Source of the DNA: Rhinopithecus roxellana
Taxonomy: Eukaryota > Chordata > Mammalia > Primates > Cercopithecidae
NCBI RefSeq assembly: GCF_007565055.1
Contig: NC_044554.1
Location: 137,701,463 to 137,765,462, forward strand
Length of the DNA stretch: 64,000 bases
Direction: 5' to 3'
The position numbers and the translations under genes were made by a program. Each line of letters begins with the position of its first letter. Position 1 is the stretch's first letter. The notes under the pieces were generated by a model. That model was not told the DNA's origin, ran no database searches, and saw only the letters and a list, made by a program, of their open reading frames with translations. Below, piece by piece: positions 12,104-23,849 of this stretch.

Positions 12104-12530
12104 GGGAGTCAGGGACTCTGTCTCTTTTATGTTGAGTGCCACCAGGAGCCCTTAATAAATTTAGAAGTGGGACCTAAACATGAACTTATCACCTTTTTGC
12201 TCGATTTAGGAATGACTTGTTCCTGTTTGTTTCCCTTCATCTAATACTGTTTACTCTTTGGAAGCACTTTCGCTCTCTGGAGTGAAAGGTGAAGGATTTA
12301 AAACAAAAATTTTAAAAAACACAAAAGTCAAATACCAAGATCAATCAGCTCATATCCAGTTTTTGTTAATCCCTGAGGCAGAGACTAATTTATTAGGGAG
12401 GGATTTAATGTTGAAGTTAGGCATAGGCCTACAAGTCAGACCAAGAGAATTCCTCACCTCTTTAAACCTACTCACCGCTACAGATAAAAAAAACATTAAT
12501 CCTAATGTCTGGTCCAAAGAAGGGAACTAA
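12104..12530 (+). pseudogene. Degenerate ERV protease region
   Basis: An aspartic-protease relic follows gag. The catalytic D-T/S-G-A box appears as Asp-Leu-Gly-Met, with the aspartate codon at 12203-12205. The family's C-terminal LLGRD motif is kept at residues 45-49 of the 12258-12530 frame. The two halves are separated by a stop near 12243. The normal active-site Thr/Ser is lost, so it is inactive. Confidence 0.7.
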
Positions 12531-13230
12531 GAAAACTCTGAGTCCCTCCAATGCACATCAAGCTAAAAACCCCCAGGGAAGTAGTAAGGAGAAAATAATA
12601 CCCCGTTTCCCTAGAGGGCAGGATACAGTTAAAACCTGTAATTGAAGGTCTTATTAAAGACAGGCTTCTTGAACCCTGTATGTCCTCTTACAACATCCCA
12701 ATACTGCCAGTCAAGAAATCAGATGGGTCATACTGGCTGGTAAAAGACCTTAGAGCCATTAATCAAATAGTCCAAACTACCCAACCCATTGTCCCCAATC
12801 TTTACACCATTCTCAGCAAGATTCCATGTAATCATCAATGGTTTACTGTTATAGATTTGAAGGATGTTTTTTGGACATGTCCCCTGGCTAAAGATTGTCA
12901 AGATATATTTGCTTTTGAGTGGAAAGATCTCCACCCAGGGCGAAAACAACAATATCGATGGATAGTCTTACCCCAAGGATTCAGACTCCCCTAACCTTTT
13001 TGATCAATCTTTAGAACAAGTATTAGAAAAAGTCATCATCCCAAAACAAATATGCCTACTCCAACATGTTGATGATATTCTTTTATCTGGTGAAGACATA
13101 GAGAAAGTAGCTAGCTTCTCTACACATATTCTTAACCATCTGCAGTTCGAGGAGTTACAAGTCTCAAAGGGAAAACTTCAGTATGAGGTGCCTAAAGTTA
13201 AATATTTAGGCCACAGTGCAGACAAGTGAA
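12531..13230 (+). pseudogene. Degenerate ERV reverse transcriptase
   Basis: The 12680-12994 frame shows RT blocks in order: LRAIN at residues 24-28, the IDLKD catalytic aspartate at residue 59, and LPQGF near residues 98-102. A frameshift near 12990 moves the rest to another frame. There the Y-X-D-D box reads His-Val-Asp-Asp at 13065-13076, followed by the conserved VKYLGH. Both DD residues survive, but the upstream thumb/linker region and several codons are stops. The nearest relatives are gammaretrovirus-like RTs. Confidence 0.85.
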
Positions 13231-14330
13231 AAAATAGGGCCTAAATAAGTTGAGGGAATTGTATCCCTACCCTTGCCTCAAACTAAACAAAAATTCAGGA
13301 AATCTTTAGGGTTAATTGGATACTGCCACTTATGAATTGACTCATATGACTAAACAATAAACTTTTATATCAAACACTTGCTTAGGAGAAGCCTGACCAT
13401 CTCCTGTAGACTTCTGAGAAAGGTGATCACGTCAAAGAGCTGAAAGAAAGGCTCATAACCACCCCCATCTTAGCCTTACCTTCCCTAAAAGGCCATTCCA
13501 CATTTTTGTCACCATGGATAATGGAGAAACTTTAGAAGTGCTTACTCAAGAACACAGAGGCTGTCGGCAGCCCATGGCCTTCCTGTCAAAAGTCTTAGAT
13601 CCAGTTACTTGTAGATGACCTCAATACATCCAGTCCATTGCAACTACAGCAGTATTGGTCAAAGACAGTAGAAAGTTAACCTTTGGAGGAGAATTGACAG
13701 TAAGCACGCCCCACCAAGTTAGAACTATCTTAAACCAGAAAGCTGGGCAGTGGCTCACTGACTCAAGAATCTTAAAGTATGAGGCTATTCCGTTAATATT
13801 AGCCACTGATAATTCACTTATCCCAGCAGGTTTCCTAACAGGGGATCCAAATCTAAAGAGAGAGCATATATTTAGATTTAATTGATTATCATACAAAAGT
13901 CCAACCAGACCTAAGAGACACTCCCTTCAGGACGGGATGACAGTTATTTATAGATGGTTCCTTCCAGGTGATTGAGGAAAAAAGACACAATGGGTACTCA
14001 GTACTTGATGGAGAAACTCTTGAAGAAGTAGAGTCAGGAAAATTGCCTAACAATTGGTCTGCCCAAACTTGCAAGCTGTTTGCACTCAGCCAAGCCTTAA
14101 AGTACTTACAGAACCAGGAAGGAACCATCTATACCAATTTTAAGTACACCTGTTGAGTGGCTCATACATTCGGAAAAATTTGGACTGAACGAGGTCTCAT
14201 TAATAGTAAAGGTCAAGACCTTGTTCATAAGGAACTAATCACCCAAATATTGAATAACCTTCAGTTGCCAGAAGAAATAGCTATTGTCCATGTCCCTGGA
14301 TACCAGAAAAGCCTTTCTTGTGAAAGTCAA
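13231..14330 (+). pseudogene. Degenerate ERV connection and RNase H
   Basis: The connection region carries stops near 13330-13420 and frame 13655-13885. The RNase H domain begins near 13920, with Phe-Ile-Asp-Gly-Ser keeping the first catalytic aspartate at 13953-13955. It continues through 13968-14156 and, past a stop, into 14157 onward, where VHVPGYQ corresponds to the C-terminal RNase H block. Open stretches are up to about 76 codons. It is non-functional. Confidence 0.75.
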
Positions 14331-15483
14331 GGAAATAACCTAGCATATCAGATAGTCAAACAGGTTGCCATGTCTTCTAAAACACCAATTTTTGACTTAA
14401 CTCCTTACCTTCCTCCTCCTACCATGATCCCCATTTTCTCTACCACTAAAAAAGAAAAACTAATAGAAATAGGTGTGGTGCTAAAGAGAATTCAGAAGAA
14501 AAATGGATATTGCCAGACCAGAGAGAAATGTTATCCAAACCCCTTATGAGGGAAGTCTTGTCCCAACTGCATCAAGGGACCCATTGGGGGCCCCAAGTCA
14601 TGTGTGACACAGTCCTCAGAGTTTATGGGTGCATAGGAATTTATACCCTGGCCAAACAGGTTACAGACAGTTGTTTAGTATGTAAAAAAACTAATAAACG
14701 AACTATAAAAAGAATACCCCTTTGGGGAAGGAGCCCAGGCTTAAGGCCATCCCAAAGTATCCAGATTGACTACACAGAGATACCTCCAATAGGTCATCTA
14801 AAATACTTACTAGTGATAGTAGATCACCTCATTCACTGGATCGAACCTATCCCTTTTTCAAATGCAATGGCTAGTAATGTAGTTAAGGTGTTAATTGAAA
14901 ATATCATGTCCAGGTTTGGGCTAATAGAAAATATTGACTCAGACAATGGAACCAATTTCACTGTGCATATCACTAAAAAGCTATCCCAAACACTAGACAT
15001 TAGATGGGAATATCATACTCCTTCACTCCCACGTTCATCAGGGAGAATAAAATGAATTAAACGCTGAAGAACTGCTTAACCAAGTTGGTTCTGGAGACTT
15101 GGTTACCATGGACCAAATGCTTTCCTACTGCCCTGTAAAGAATCCAAATTACTCCTCAGAAGGAAATTGGTCTTTCCCCTTATGAGATGCTCAATGGATT
15201 GCCTTATTTACACTCCACTACCTTTGAAACAAAAGACCAATTCTTCAAAAATTATATACTTGGTTTATCTTCTACTTTCTCTTCTCTTAAAACCAAAGGT
15301 CTCCTAGCATGGGCACTGCCCCTAGAGTTCCCAGTACATCAAAATCAGCCTGGGGATCACATCCTCATCAAAAGCTGGAAGGAGGAAAAGCTCGAACTGG
15401 CCTGGGGCGGACCTTACCTAGTGCTCCTAACTACTGAAACTGCAGTCTGGACAGCAGAAAAAGGATGGATGGATCACACCTGA
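14331..15483 (+). pseudogene. Degenerate ERV integrase
   Basis: This is the best-preserved coding block of the provirus. The 14510-15055 frame has 181 codons. It keeps the full zinc-binding set (His21, His25, Cys55, Cys58). It also keeps the first catalytic aspartate in QIDYTE and the second in DSDNGTNF. The third catalytic residue, expected to be Glu just after SSG-R/K-I/V, reads Lys181 and is followed at once by a stop. After a frameshift, frame 15187-15483 holds the C-terminal domain, with a Gly-Gly-Pro-Tyr box and a tryptophan-rich end. It is dead as an enzyme. Confidence 0.85.
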
Positions 15484-16700
15484 GTCAAGAAAGCACCTCC
15501 CCCTCCAGAGTCATGTGCCATAGTCCCAGGTGAAAACCCTACCAAACTAAAGGAAAAATTAACTCTCTTTCATCTATTCTATTACTGCTCCTTTCCTCAC
15601 TGTATTGCTGACCACCTCATTATTAATGTAACCAAGTCAATTTCGCCTCAAACTATTACATTTGATTCTTGCCTTGTTATACCCTGTGGAGACTTATCAA
15701 GTCAAAGACAGCTTTCCACTTCAGAAAAACACCTGTGTCCTTCCTGGCTCTCCTCAGGCTAGAGAGTAGTGAATCAGGATCACTTAGTCTGGGAAGGTTT
15801 CAGTGAAGACCCCAGTGTCAACTGGGAGTCTTGTCCCCTGATACAGAGCTTTTATGCTGTAGTTGGTCCAACGTTCTGTGGACCACTAAAGGGCAAGGAT
15901 GGACTGCCCCAACCAGCAGTTGTAATTTCCTAAAACTATACATTCATTTTACTAAAGAAACAGCTTCCCCTAACTGTCAACTAAACCAGTGCAATCCAAT
16001 ACAGGTTATTATCTCAAACCCTCAAAGTTTTTCTCCTTCTCTAAGTTGATTCCCTTCTTTAAGCTGGTTTTATGGTATGGGGGCTGAGGATTCAGGAACA
16101 GACCCTATCAGATCCTCTGAAATATACTTCATTGCTCCCCCACTGCCTATACCTTCCCCTAAGCCTTCTTCCAAAACCTCTCACAATGAAACTGTTGTTT
16201 CTCCTCCATCTAACAACAAGACCAAGGCAGCTATTATAAAAGTTAATGACCTAAAACAAACTTTGTCAGTTGAGACAGTGTATCAAGATGTGAATGAATG
16301 CCTGGTTGGAATGGATCAAATATTCCGACCACACTTTAAACAAAAACAACTGTTATGCTTGTGTGCATGGCAGACCAGAAGCCCAGATTATCCTCTTTCC
16401 ACTAGGATAGTCCTTTAGTCAACCAGACATGGGCTGTGTAATAGCTCTTTTCCACAGCCTGGGGTAACAAGTCATGTCAAGCTCTCTCTCTCTCTGCTAT
16501 CTCCTGAAGTTCAACATTCTGCGGGTCAGCCACTGAGGCCTATCCAGATTCCATCTCCCAACACTAGGTTCACTTCAGTGTCTCTCACAACAAATAGGTA
16601 ACATAGCACTCCTTGGAGACCTAAAAGGATACAGTGAGCTTAAGACTTTCCAAGAGCTTACCAATCAGCCAGCCCTTATTCGCCCCCAAGCATATGTATG
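15484..16700 (+). pseudogene. Degenerate ERV env, surface-subunit region
   Basis: Interrupted env sequence between integrase and the transmembrane part. Frames 15831-16049 and 16077-16418 encode Cys-rich and Pro/Ser/Thr-rich segments typical of the surface subunit. They also contain N-X-S/T glycosylation-like triplets such as NET and NKT. No signal peptide or intact receptor-binding domain is visible. Assignment rests on position and on the clear transmembrane part downstream. Confidence 0.6.
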
Positions 16701-17550
16701 GTAGTATTGTGGTGGACCTTTACTGGACACTCTGCCAAGTAACTAGAGTGGCACTGGTGCTCAAGTCCAATTCACTACCCCTTTTGCCTTGGCATTTCAT
16801 CAACCAGAAAAAGGAAAAACACAACATCGTAAAGCAAGGGAAGCCCCTGATTGGTCTTTTGACTCCCATGTTTATTTAGATACGATTAGAGTCCCACTAG
16901 GAGTACCACATAAATTTAAAGCCTGGGATCAAATAGCTGCAGGATTTGAGTCAATATTTTGGTGGGTGACAATTAATAAAAATGTAGATTAGATAAATTG
17001 CATCTATTATAATCAACAGTGATTTATCGATTACATTAGGGATGTTGGCAAAGGAATGTCAGAACAATTGGGCCTACTAGCCAGATGGCCTGGGAAAACA
17101 GAATGACCATAGAAATGATATTAGTCAAAAAAGATGCTGTTTGTGTTATGATTAAAACTCAGTGTTGTACCTTCATCCCCAAAAACACTGCCCTTGATGG
17201 GAACGTAACAAGGGCCCTACAAGGACTTACTGCTTTATCCAATAAATTAAAAATTCTGGAGTCAATAACCCTTTCTCTAGATGGCTAGAGAGGTGGTTCA
17301 GTAAATGGAAAGGAACCATAGCCTCAACTCTTACTACTCTTACAGCCATAACAGATGTACTCATTCTTGTTGGGTGTTGTGTCATACCATGCTCCATGGG
17401 CTAGTACAAAGGCTTATAGAAACAGCACTTATTAAACCCTCCCTTAGCTCTCCTCCACTTTATTCAGATAAGCTTTTCCTTTTAGAGGATCAACTCGAAA
17501 AACAAAGCCAGGACATGTTAAAAAAGTTTGAAGAGGAAGGACTATAAAAA
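16701..17550 (+). pseudogene. Degenerate ERV env, transmembrane-subunit region
   Basis: Frames 16634-16879, 16789-16992, 17085-17288 and 17305-17547 are successive pieces of a gammaretrovirus-type transmembrane subunit. Frame 17085-17288 keeps a C-X6-CC disulfide motif (Cys20, Cys27, Cys28; bases 17142-17168). A hydrophobic membrane-span remnant rich in Leu/Thr/Val, ending in Gly-Cys-Cys, is readable near 17310-17390 across frames. Several stops and a deletion before the membrane span make it non-coding. The class of Env is clear, but the ERV group is not. Confidence 0.75.
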
Positions 17551-17552
17551 TT

Positions 17553-17564
17553 GAAAGGGGGAAT
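17553..17564 (+). promoter_or_regulatory. Retroviral polypurine tract
   Basis: gaaagggggaat lies directly before the TG that opens the 3' LTR, as required for plus-strand priming. It is almost intact. Confidence 0.8.
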
Positions 17565-18114
17565 TGAAGGATTCCATAAATTCCTCTTCAAAGAACCAAT
17601 ATGTCAGTATATTCAGCTTCCGTGTTCTTTGTTCTCCATTTTAAAGTTTAACTTCCTTGTTTTTTATGTCTCCTTGCCTCTAGTCTCGGTAAATAACCCC
17701 CTCCTAGCCTCTATCAGCTGCTCTGTCCTTAGTCACCTGCTCTGTCCTTAGTCACCTGCTCTGTCCTTAGTCACATGCTCTGTCATTAGTCATCCTTAGT
17801 CATCTGCTCTGTAACCGTCCTTTCTGTCAAAACTACTCACCCCACCACTCTGGCTCTTACCCCTGCTTTCTTTAAAATAGCCAGTTGGAATTAGCTTAGA
17901 CTATGCAGTCCAACCCTAGCCAACAGGGGAAAGACACAGTAGTAGGGACTAGGTACATTACAGATAAGACCCCCTTCCCCTCCCTTGTCCAGTGTGCTCT
18001 CACCATTGCTCCATCCTCAAGATGCACGCTTCTATAGAAATAAATTGCCTTGCTGAGAAAACTTTTGCCTGAGTGCTATTTTCACTTTGAGGCACAGAGC
18101 ATTTACTTCCAACA
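17565..18114 (+). mobile_element. 3' LTR of class I endogenous retrovirus
   Basis: About 550 bases from tgaaggattcc to ttccaaca, paired with 10637-11196. U3 carries four near-perfect copies of a 19-bp unit (ctgctctgtccttagtcac) at 17718-17793, fewer and more regular than in the 5' LTR. AATAAA lies at 18039-18044 and a TATA-like tttaaaata lies near 17871-17880. Flank ggcc follows. The first two bases remain TG and the last two CA. Confidence 0.9.
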
Positions 18115-18944
18115 GGCCTTAATATTCTGGCACTTAAATTTCTCTATAATTGTGCCAATTAAAAGGATTTTTACTTTTTAGCAAAATTCTGACACAATCA
18201 TTTAAATTTCACAGTCACATAAGGAATGCTCAATTTTAAATGAGTTGCATTCCCAGAATGCATATGTAAATAGATTCCATTTAATCCCCATTGTCCCATT
18301 GAAATTGGTTAGATTTACTCTAAATTCACCCCCCCCCCCGGATTCTAATCACTTAATAATGTACTTTAAGCATATTACCCAATCAGCATGGGTCACAAAG
18401 TTTTATGAATGCCAAGCATCTGTCTAACCCTGCTATGCTTTGTCCTTATTCCCTCTATTTGCCTGCAAAAGATATGTGGGCTTCTCCACTAATCATTCAT
18501 GAGATCCCCATGACCTGGGACAGGACAAAGGTCCAACTGACTTTCCTAGCTTATTTTTGTGAACTCCGAGGTTTGCATGAGGGGTGCCACCTTTCCACCA
18601 GAATCTGACTCACACTACCTATTTCCCTGACCTAATCCAAAACAAGATCCTTTCATTCATCTTCTTTCTTGGTTTCCTAAATGATGTTGACAGTATGAGA
18701 ACAGAGGGAGGATAAATATTTATTCATTTTATACCCACCCTAGAGAAAGTTAGTGTTGCATGAAAGGGATGATGTGATGGTGGGACCATTTGACCAAATG
18801 ACCCTAAAAAATCACTATGCAGGCCTAGAGAGTTTTGAGACAAGTTTCTGAAGTAAGGGATGGGTGGAATGGGGAAGAGATGGATGCAAGGCATGCTGGC
18901 CTGCAGCCTTGCAGCACTTTCCAACTCTTCTGTGAAAAATTACT
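18115..18944. other. No recognisable feature; contains a C11 tract
   Basis: Sequence after the provirus with no family that I recognise. A run of eleven C residues lies at 18329-18339. Small frames (18245-18427, 18405-18608) lack motifs. Confidence 0.5.
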
Positions 18945-19172
18945 TAAGAGACTGGACTGGAATCAGATTGGCTGAGGTTGAATTTCAGCTCCATTGCTTA
19001 TTACTTATGACCCCTCTGAAAAGTCAGTTTCTCCCAGCTTTAGTTACCTACATATAAAATGAAGATGAGTATCTATCTATAAGGTTGTTATCTGTATTAA
19101 ATGAGACAAGATAAGGACTAACCTAGTCCAGTATACATAGGGAATGCTCAGCAACTACTATCATCATAATTA
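18945..19172 (+). mobile_element. MIR SINE, forward
   Basis: The order of segments is MIR-like: gattggctgaggttgaattt, then ttatgacccctctgaaaagt, then cagtttctcccagctttagt, then aaaatgaagatgagtatcta. It ends with attaaatgagacaagataag and a decayed gaatgctcagcaactactat. Confidence 0.75.
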
Positions 19173-20430
19173 CACATGATGATTATTGTATGAGGTCTGC
19201 TGATGTGGCAGTGTTGGTTAGAGTTGAAAGTCAGGAGAAAAAGGAACAGCCTACTTTTTCTTCCCCTTCACACTAACTTTTCTTTTTAACTAATGTTGAT
19301 AATATGTTGTTGCAGCCCTGGAGTTATACAGAAGATGTCCAATCAGGTTTCATAGTAAACAGTAGGAAGTAGCAAGATAGTTGTCAGCTGTGCAAATATA
19401 GGGAAGGAGATGACAGGTGTCCATGGGAATAACAGGTGGGCTGGAAGAAGTCCATGCCTCTAGGCTGAAGAATATTTAGCAGTAAGCACTACCCTAAGCC
19501 TCATGCACAAATTTAAATTTAGTCTTTTTGCACATTCCCAATAAGAGTTTACACTGTTCAACTTATTACCCTTCCTCATGCACAGGCCTAAGTCCCAGAA
19601 GTCAATGTTTAGTGACAGTAACACCAGGCCATCCCTAGTGATGAGTATGTCCTTGAACAAAGCTGTAGCAGACAGATGCTTGTTCCCAGAGTCTCTTAAT
19701 CTCGTGGCATGACTAGGCTGCCATATGCAAAACATAAGGAGGTGGAAATCACAGCTCACCAAGTAGGCAGAGTAGAAGAGAAAGCTTGTTTGCAAAAATA
19801 GACATTAAAACAGACAACCCAGGGAGGAATAAACATGAAGGATGAAAACTTCCAGTGATTTTTCCTGCTTATGTTAGCTAACTGAGGCCTGCATGAATTT
19901 CAGCCTCTGGATTCAAGGCTATGCATTTGTACCCTTATTATTAATTTGCTTCATGATTTGAGAAGTATAAGTTAGTTTCTACTACTTCAAATCAAAGAAT
20001 TCTAACAGTAAAACTATATAACCTCTTCAACTTAGCCTGGGGTTTTTACCTCAGTGATTATCTTCTAGCTCAATTTGAAAATATTATTGGAACTTCCTCT
20101 TAAATAGTGAAAGTAATGGGCAGAAACTGCATAATCATCATAACTGCAACAGTCTAATCCTGTGAAGTCATTAAAGGTTTTCATGTGTGTCGATGCCACT
20201 TTATAGAGATGACAGTATAACACTCTAGCGGACTATAATAAACCTGAGCCAACTACAAACCCACTAAAATACACCGAGGAATTTTAATATCATTACTATT
20301 CAAACCATGTAGTGTGAAAATTCAGATTATCAGAATGTTCTAAGTTAATTAGTAGTAGTAGTAGTAACATTTATGTTCTTTTGTTGCTGCTGTGTTATTT
20401 AAAAACTGTTCGAGAAGTAAGCAACTTACT
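19173..20430. other. No recognisable feature; short AGT microsatellite
   Basis: No repeat family or gene recognised. A short (agt)5 run sits at 20351-20365. The 111-codon minus-strand frame at 19460-19795 shows no domain that I know. Confidence 0.5.
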
Positions 20431-20434
20431 GTTT

Positions 20435-20471
<37 letters not shown>

Positions 20472-20767
20472 AGACAGAGTCTTGCTCTGTCACCCAGGCT
20501 GGAGTGCAGTGGCGCGATCTCGGCTCACTGCAAGCTCCGCCTCCCGAGTTCATACCATTCTCCTGCCTTAGCCTCCCAAGTAGCTGGGAATACAGGAGCC
20601 CGCCACTACGCCCGGCTAATTTCTTTGTATTTTTAGTAGAGACGGGGTTTCACCATGTTAGCCAGGATGGTCTCGATCTCCTGACCTCGTGATCTGCCCG
20701 CCTCCGCCTCCCAAAGTGCTGGGAATACTGGCGTGAGCCATGGCGCCCCACCCCCGTTTACATTTTT
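20431..20767 (-). mobile_element. AluY-like element, reverse, with target duplication
   Basis: A poly-T of about 32 is followed by gagacagagtcttgctctgt and ends near 20755. The AluY-grade stretches gcaagctccgcctcccgagt and tctcgatctcctgacctcgt are present. Flanks gtttaaattttt (20431 on) and gtttacattttt (20756-20767) form a target duplication with one change. The 103-codon frame at 20381-20692 is antisense Alu. Confidence 0.92.
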
Positions 20768-21811
20768 AAATCCCATATTTTAAATCCTCCATATTTGAGG
20801 GATTTAGGGTTGCTTTGACAAGAATATCTGGAAAAAAGGAATATTACTGTCCTGACATAAATTTTTAGTTGTATTTTTAGTGACTACATATTTGTTTTAA
20901 ATAAAGCTCTTCCAAAGATGGAGGGCAGGGGAGTCTCATTTACCATATAGAATAGAAATGCAAGTGATAGAGCATAAAGAGTTTTTGCTTCCAAAATTTC
21001 AACCTATTCATGTATTTTGATTGACAAATTACCTTTGTTTCCAACACTTTCTGCTATCATATGGAAATAATTGTTACCAAATTAGCTTCCTAATGTATAT
21101 AACCAGATTCATTAATAGTAATTTATCCATGAAAATTTAGAATTTTTCATAACAGAATTATACAACCTTAAAAACAATTTTTTTGATAAAAGGTATTTAT
21201 AGCCAACCTAATTAGAATCACAAATATGGGGAAGAAAGAACAGAGATGACCCATGATACAGTCAAAAATGTACTACGAAGATTGTATGCTGAAATGCTGA
21301 TGCCTTGTTATTGCATTACTGGATCATTGGAGAGGGTGCTGGTAACAGTGTTTCCAGTATTTTGAATTGGGGATGTACATTATAATTGGTAAAATGTAAA
21401 CAATATTTCTGTGCCTGTATGTGTAGTGTAGTATGGATTATAATCCGGTCTCCTCTCTTGACTTAGAGAAGAGATTGACCTAGAATTGCAAGATGTAATG
21501 CCAAGGTGAATTACTGATTGAGTATTGTGCAGCCACAAGGAGGAAAGCAGAGGAAATTTGAACTATTAGGTACAAGGCAGTGAAAACAACACAAAGCAAG
21601 AACCAGTACCCAAAATTAAGCAAGACTTAGAAGATGAGATTTGGCAATTCCCTTTCACAGAGGTATAGTAAGTAGAATAGCAAAGTGTACAGAGAAGATA
21701 CAAAGGCCCCTAAGAGTCACCATGCTCTCTTCTCCTGCCATGCGTGAATGGGCATGGGGATTCCCTAACTCACCTAATGTGGGGTAGTCTGACTGAGCTG
21801 TATATTTATTC
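20768..21811. other. No recognisable feature
   Basis: AT-rich single-copy-looking sequence; nothing identified. Confidence 0.5.
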
Positions 21812-21905
21812 ACCTGAGGAGCTTTAAAAAAATACTAACACCTTCGTTTCACCCAAGACCAATTTAATCCAAATCTCTGGGGATTCAAGTGCATAGCCGG
21901 CATTG
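21812..21905. mobile_element. MER5-like (hAT-Charlie) fragment
   Basis: cacctgaggagctttaaaaa at the start, aatccaaatctctggggatt in the middle, and cattgagaac at the end resemble MER5-type non-autonomous elements. It is short and diverged. Confidence 0.5.
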
Positions 21906-23349
21906 AGAACGGCCTATTAAATGATTGAATGGAAGGAGTTTCCCCACTGGAGGAAACACGGAAGGTGAAATGTGGGTTCCTTTAACGAATCCCCTGCATT
22001 CAAATCTTTCCAGGGTACTGTGCACTGGAATTGACAAGATTATAGTGCTTGTATGGTCAGCAGCCATGTGGGGCAGGAGCTGCTGAGGCACTAAGCTAGT
22101 TCAGATGACATGCTCAAGCATGCTATAGCAGAAAAGAGTACATAAACTTGTATATAACTTGCTCTGTGTCTGTAAGAACACATACCTCAAACTAGATAAT
22201 CACAAAATGGTTATGACTTAATACCATGCATAAGTGCTCATTAAAAGCAAGCAATGAGAGATGGTACGACTTAATTTCAGCTTCACTTTAACTAATAGAT
22301 AGAAAAATATTCATGTTTCCTTTTGTCTAAAGTTCATCAAAAGGTCTTAATTTCTAAAATGTGCTTTGTCCCAAATATTCAGAGAAAAATCTTAGTTAAT
22401 CCTTAAACATGCAGTATTTTTCCATTCTGACAAACAGAATGTTTTGTATATTTCCAGATGTGTTTCTCTCCTACACTGTGCAGCTGACAACCAAAATAAG
22501 ATGCCATCATCCTCCATCTGAGTCAGCAAAGGTGCTTCCAGCCTTTGCCCTGAGGAGATAAGAACTCTCTTGGAATGTGTCCATCATTAAAATAGTGCTG
22601 CAGGGAGTTTACCTGCCTATATTTTAATTACTATTTTATTCACATTATTTAAATTACTGCTATTGAAGTCAACCCCAAATCCACTACCTAGCATTTAGTT
22701 TTCTTTTTCATTAGGATATATTTGTCTTTACATCAAAACAAAACAGTGCTTTTTAAAATTCATCATATTCACTAGAGTTATGGTGAAATCGATTCTTTTA
22801 CACTACTGGTGCCAGAGGACAAGATAAACATGCCACATGGGCTAACATTTTAGCCTAAGTCAGCATAATAATTATCACATTATTAGAGAATTGTGCTGTG
22901 TTGATTAGCATACATCAGCATACAAATCAATTTCCATGTAAGAACCAAAACCGTTCTCCAAATTTCAGTAGATTTACGAAAACCTCCCTCCAACCCCACT
23001 CCTTTGTGCCAGGTGTAGCTGGGAAACTTAGGGACAAGAAAGAATTTCATTTTTGCAGTATATCATTAGTCTGGAAAAGACAAATGTTTACTCTGGAAAT
23101 GAGTTACTTTCACGCTTTAAATGTACAGCTTGAGGAGGACGATACTGCAAAAACAGGGAAGAGAAAGAAGCAGATAGCATATTTGGCAGTGTAAGAAGGA
23201 TTCAGTATTAAAGATTAGGACTGGTAATGTGCCCAGTCCAGGGTAAAAGAAGCTAAGAAACCACTGGTTGGTTAATTGAGATGTGAAGAAAGAGTTCATT
23301 CTTTTACACGACTCCTTGAGAATAGTGGAATAGTGGTTAATTATTAGAG
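21906..23349. other. No recognisable feature
   Basis: No family recognised. The 98-codon frame at 22898-23194 has a lysine-rich end (GKRKKQ) but no known domain, and no splice context makes it convincing. Confidence 0.5.
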
Positions 23350-23600
23350 GTCTTGGAAATTCATATTTTTCTCTGTTCTGAGAACATAGGCTCTATATGA
23401 GGGCATTTCTTCCTTCCCTAAGCTTCCATTCTTTCCATTTTCCTTACCTAAAATTTAGCCAGTTTCACTTTTATTTACCTGTAGTATTTAATTGATTTAT
23501 CTTGTAACGTTCCAGAAGACAGAAATTGCATCCTATTGATTTTCTATTCCTCATGGTGCTGAACACTCAATATGTTTGTTTCTATTCATTATTTGCTAAG
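23350..23600 (+). mobile_element. Possible L2 LINE 3' fragment
   Basis: cttgtaacgttccagaagac and tggtgctgaacactcaatat resemble the L2 3' end (an ancient LINE). Divergence is high, so this is a weak call. Confidence 0.35.
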
Positions 23601-23849
23601 AGCTATAAATATAATAATGTGTCTGAAAATTTATTTTAAAATTTTCAGGGCATTTCCAAGTTGAAGAGGTGAATGAAAACTCCTCTGGCAGCAGGTGTCA
23701 CCTCCCAGATTTGGCACATGCAAATAAGAAACACGTTTATTATGGAAAATCAATGCATTTTGACATAGGTAATGTCAAATTATATATTTAAATGTGTAAT
23801 GAATCATATAAATAAAATTGTTATTCAAAAGTGTGATAGTAGTTGCCTA

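Noticed and set aside
12680..15055. Functional domesticated pol protein
   Set aside because: Frameshift after the LPQGF block, many stops, and loss of the integrase glutamate; no long frame spans two domains.
20381..20692. 103-codon frame with Phe run and FETESCSVTQAGVQW
   Set aside because: This is the usual translation of an antisense Alu; the same type occurs at 27422-27634, 47518-47820 and 57997-58257.
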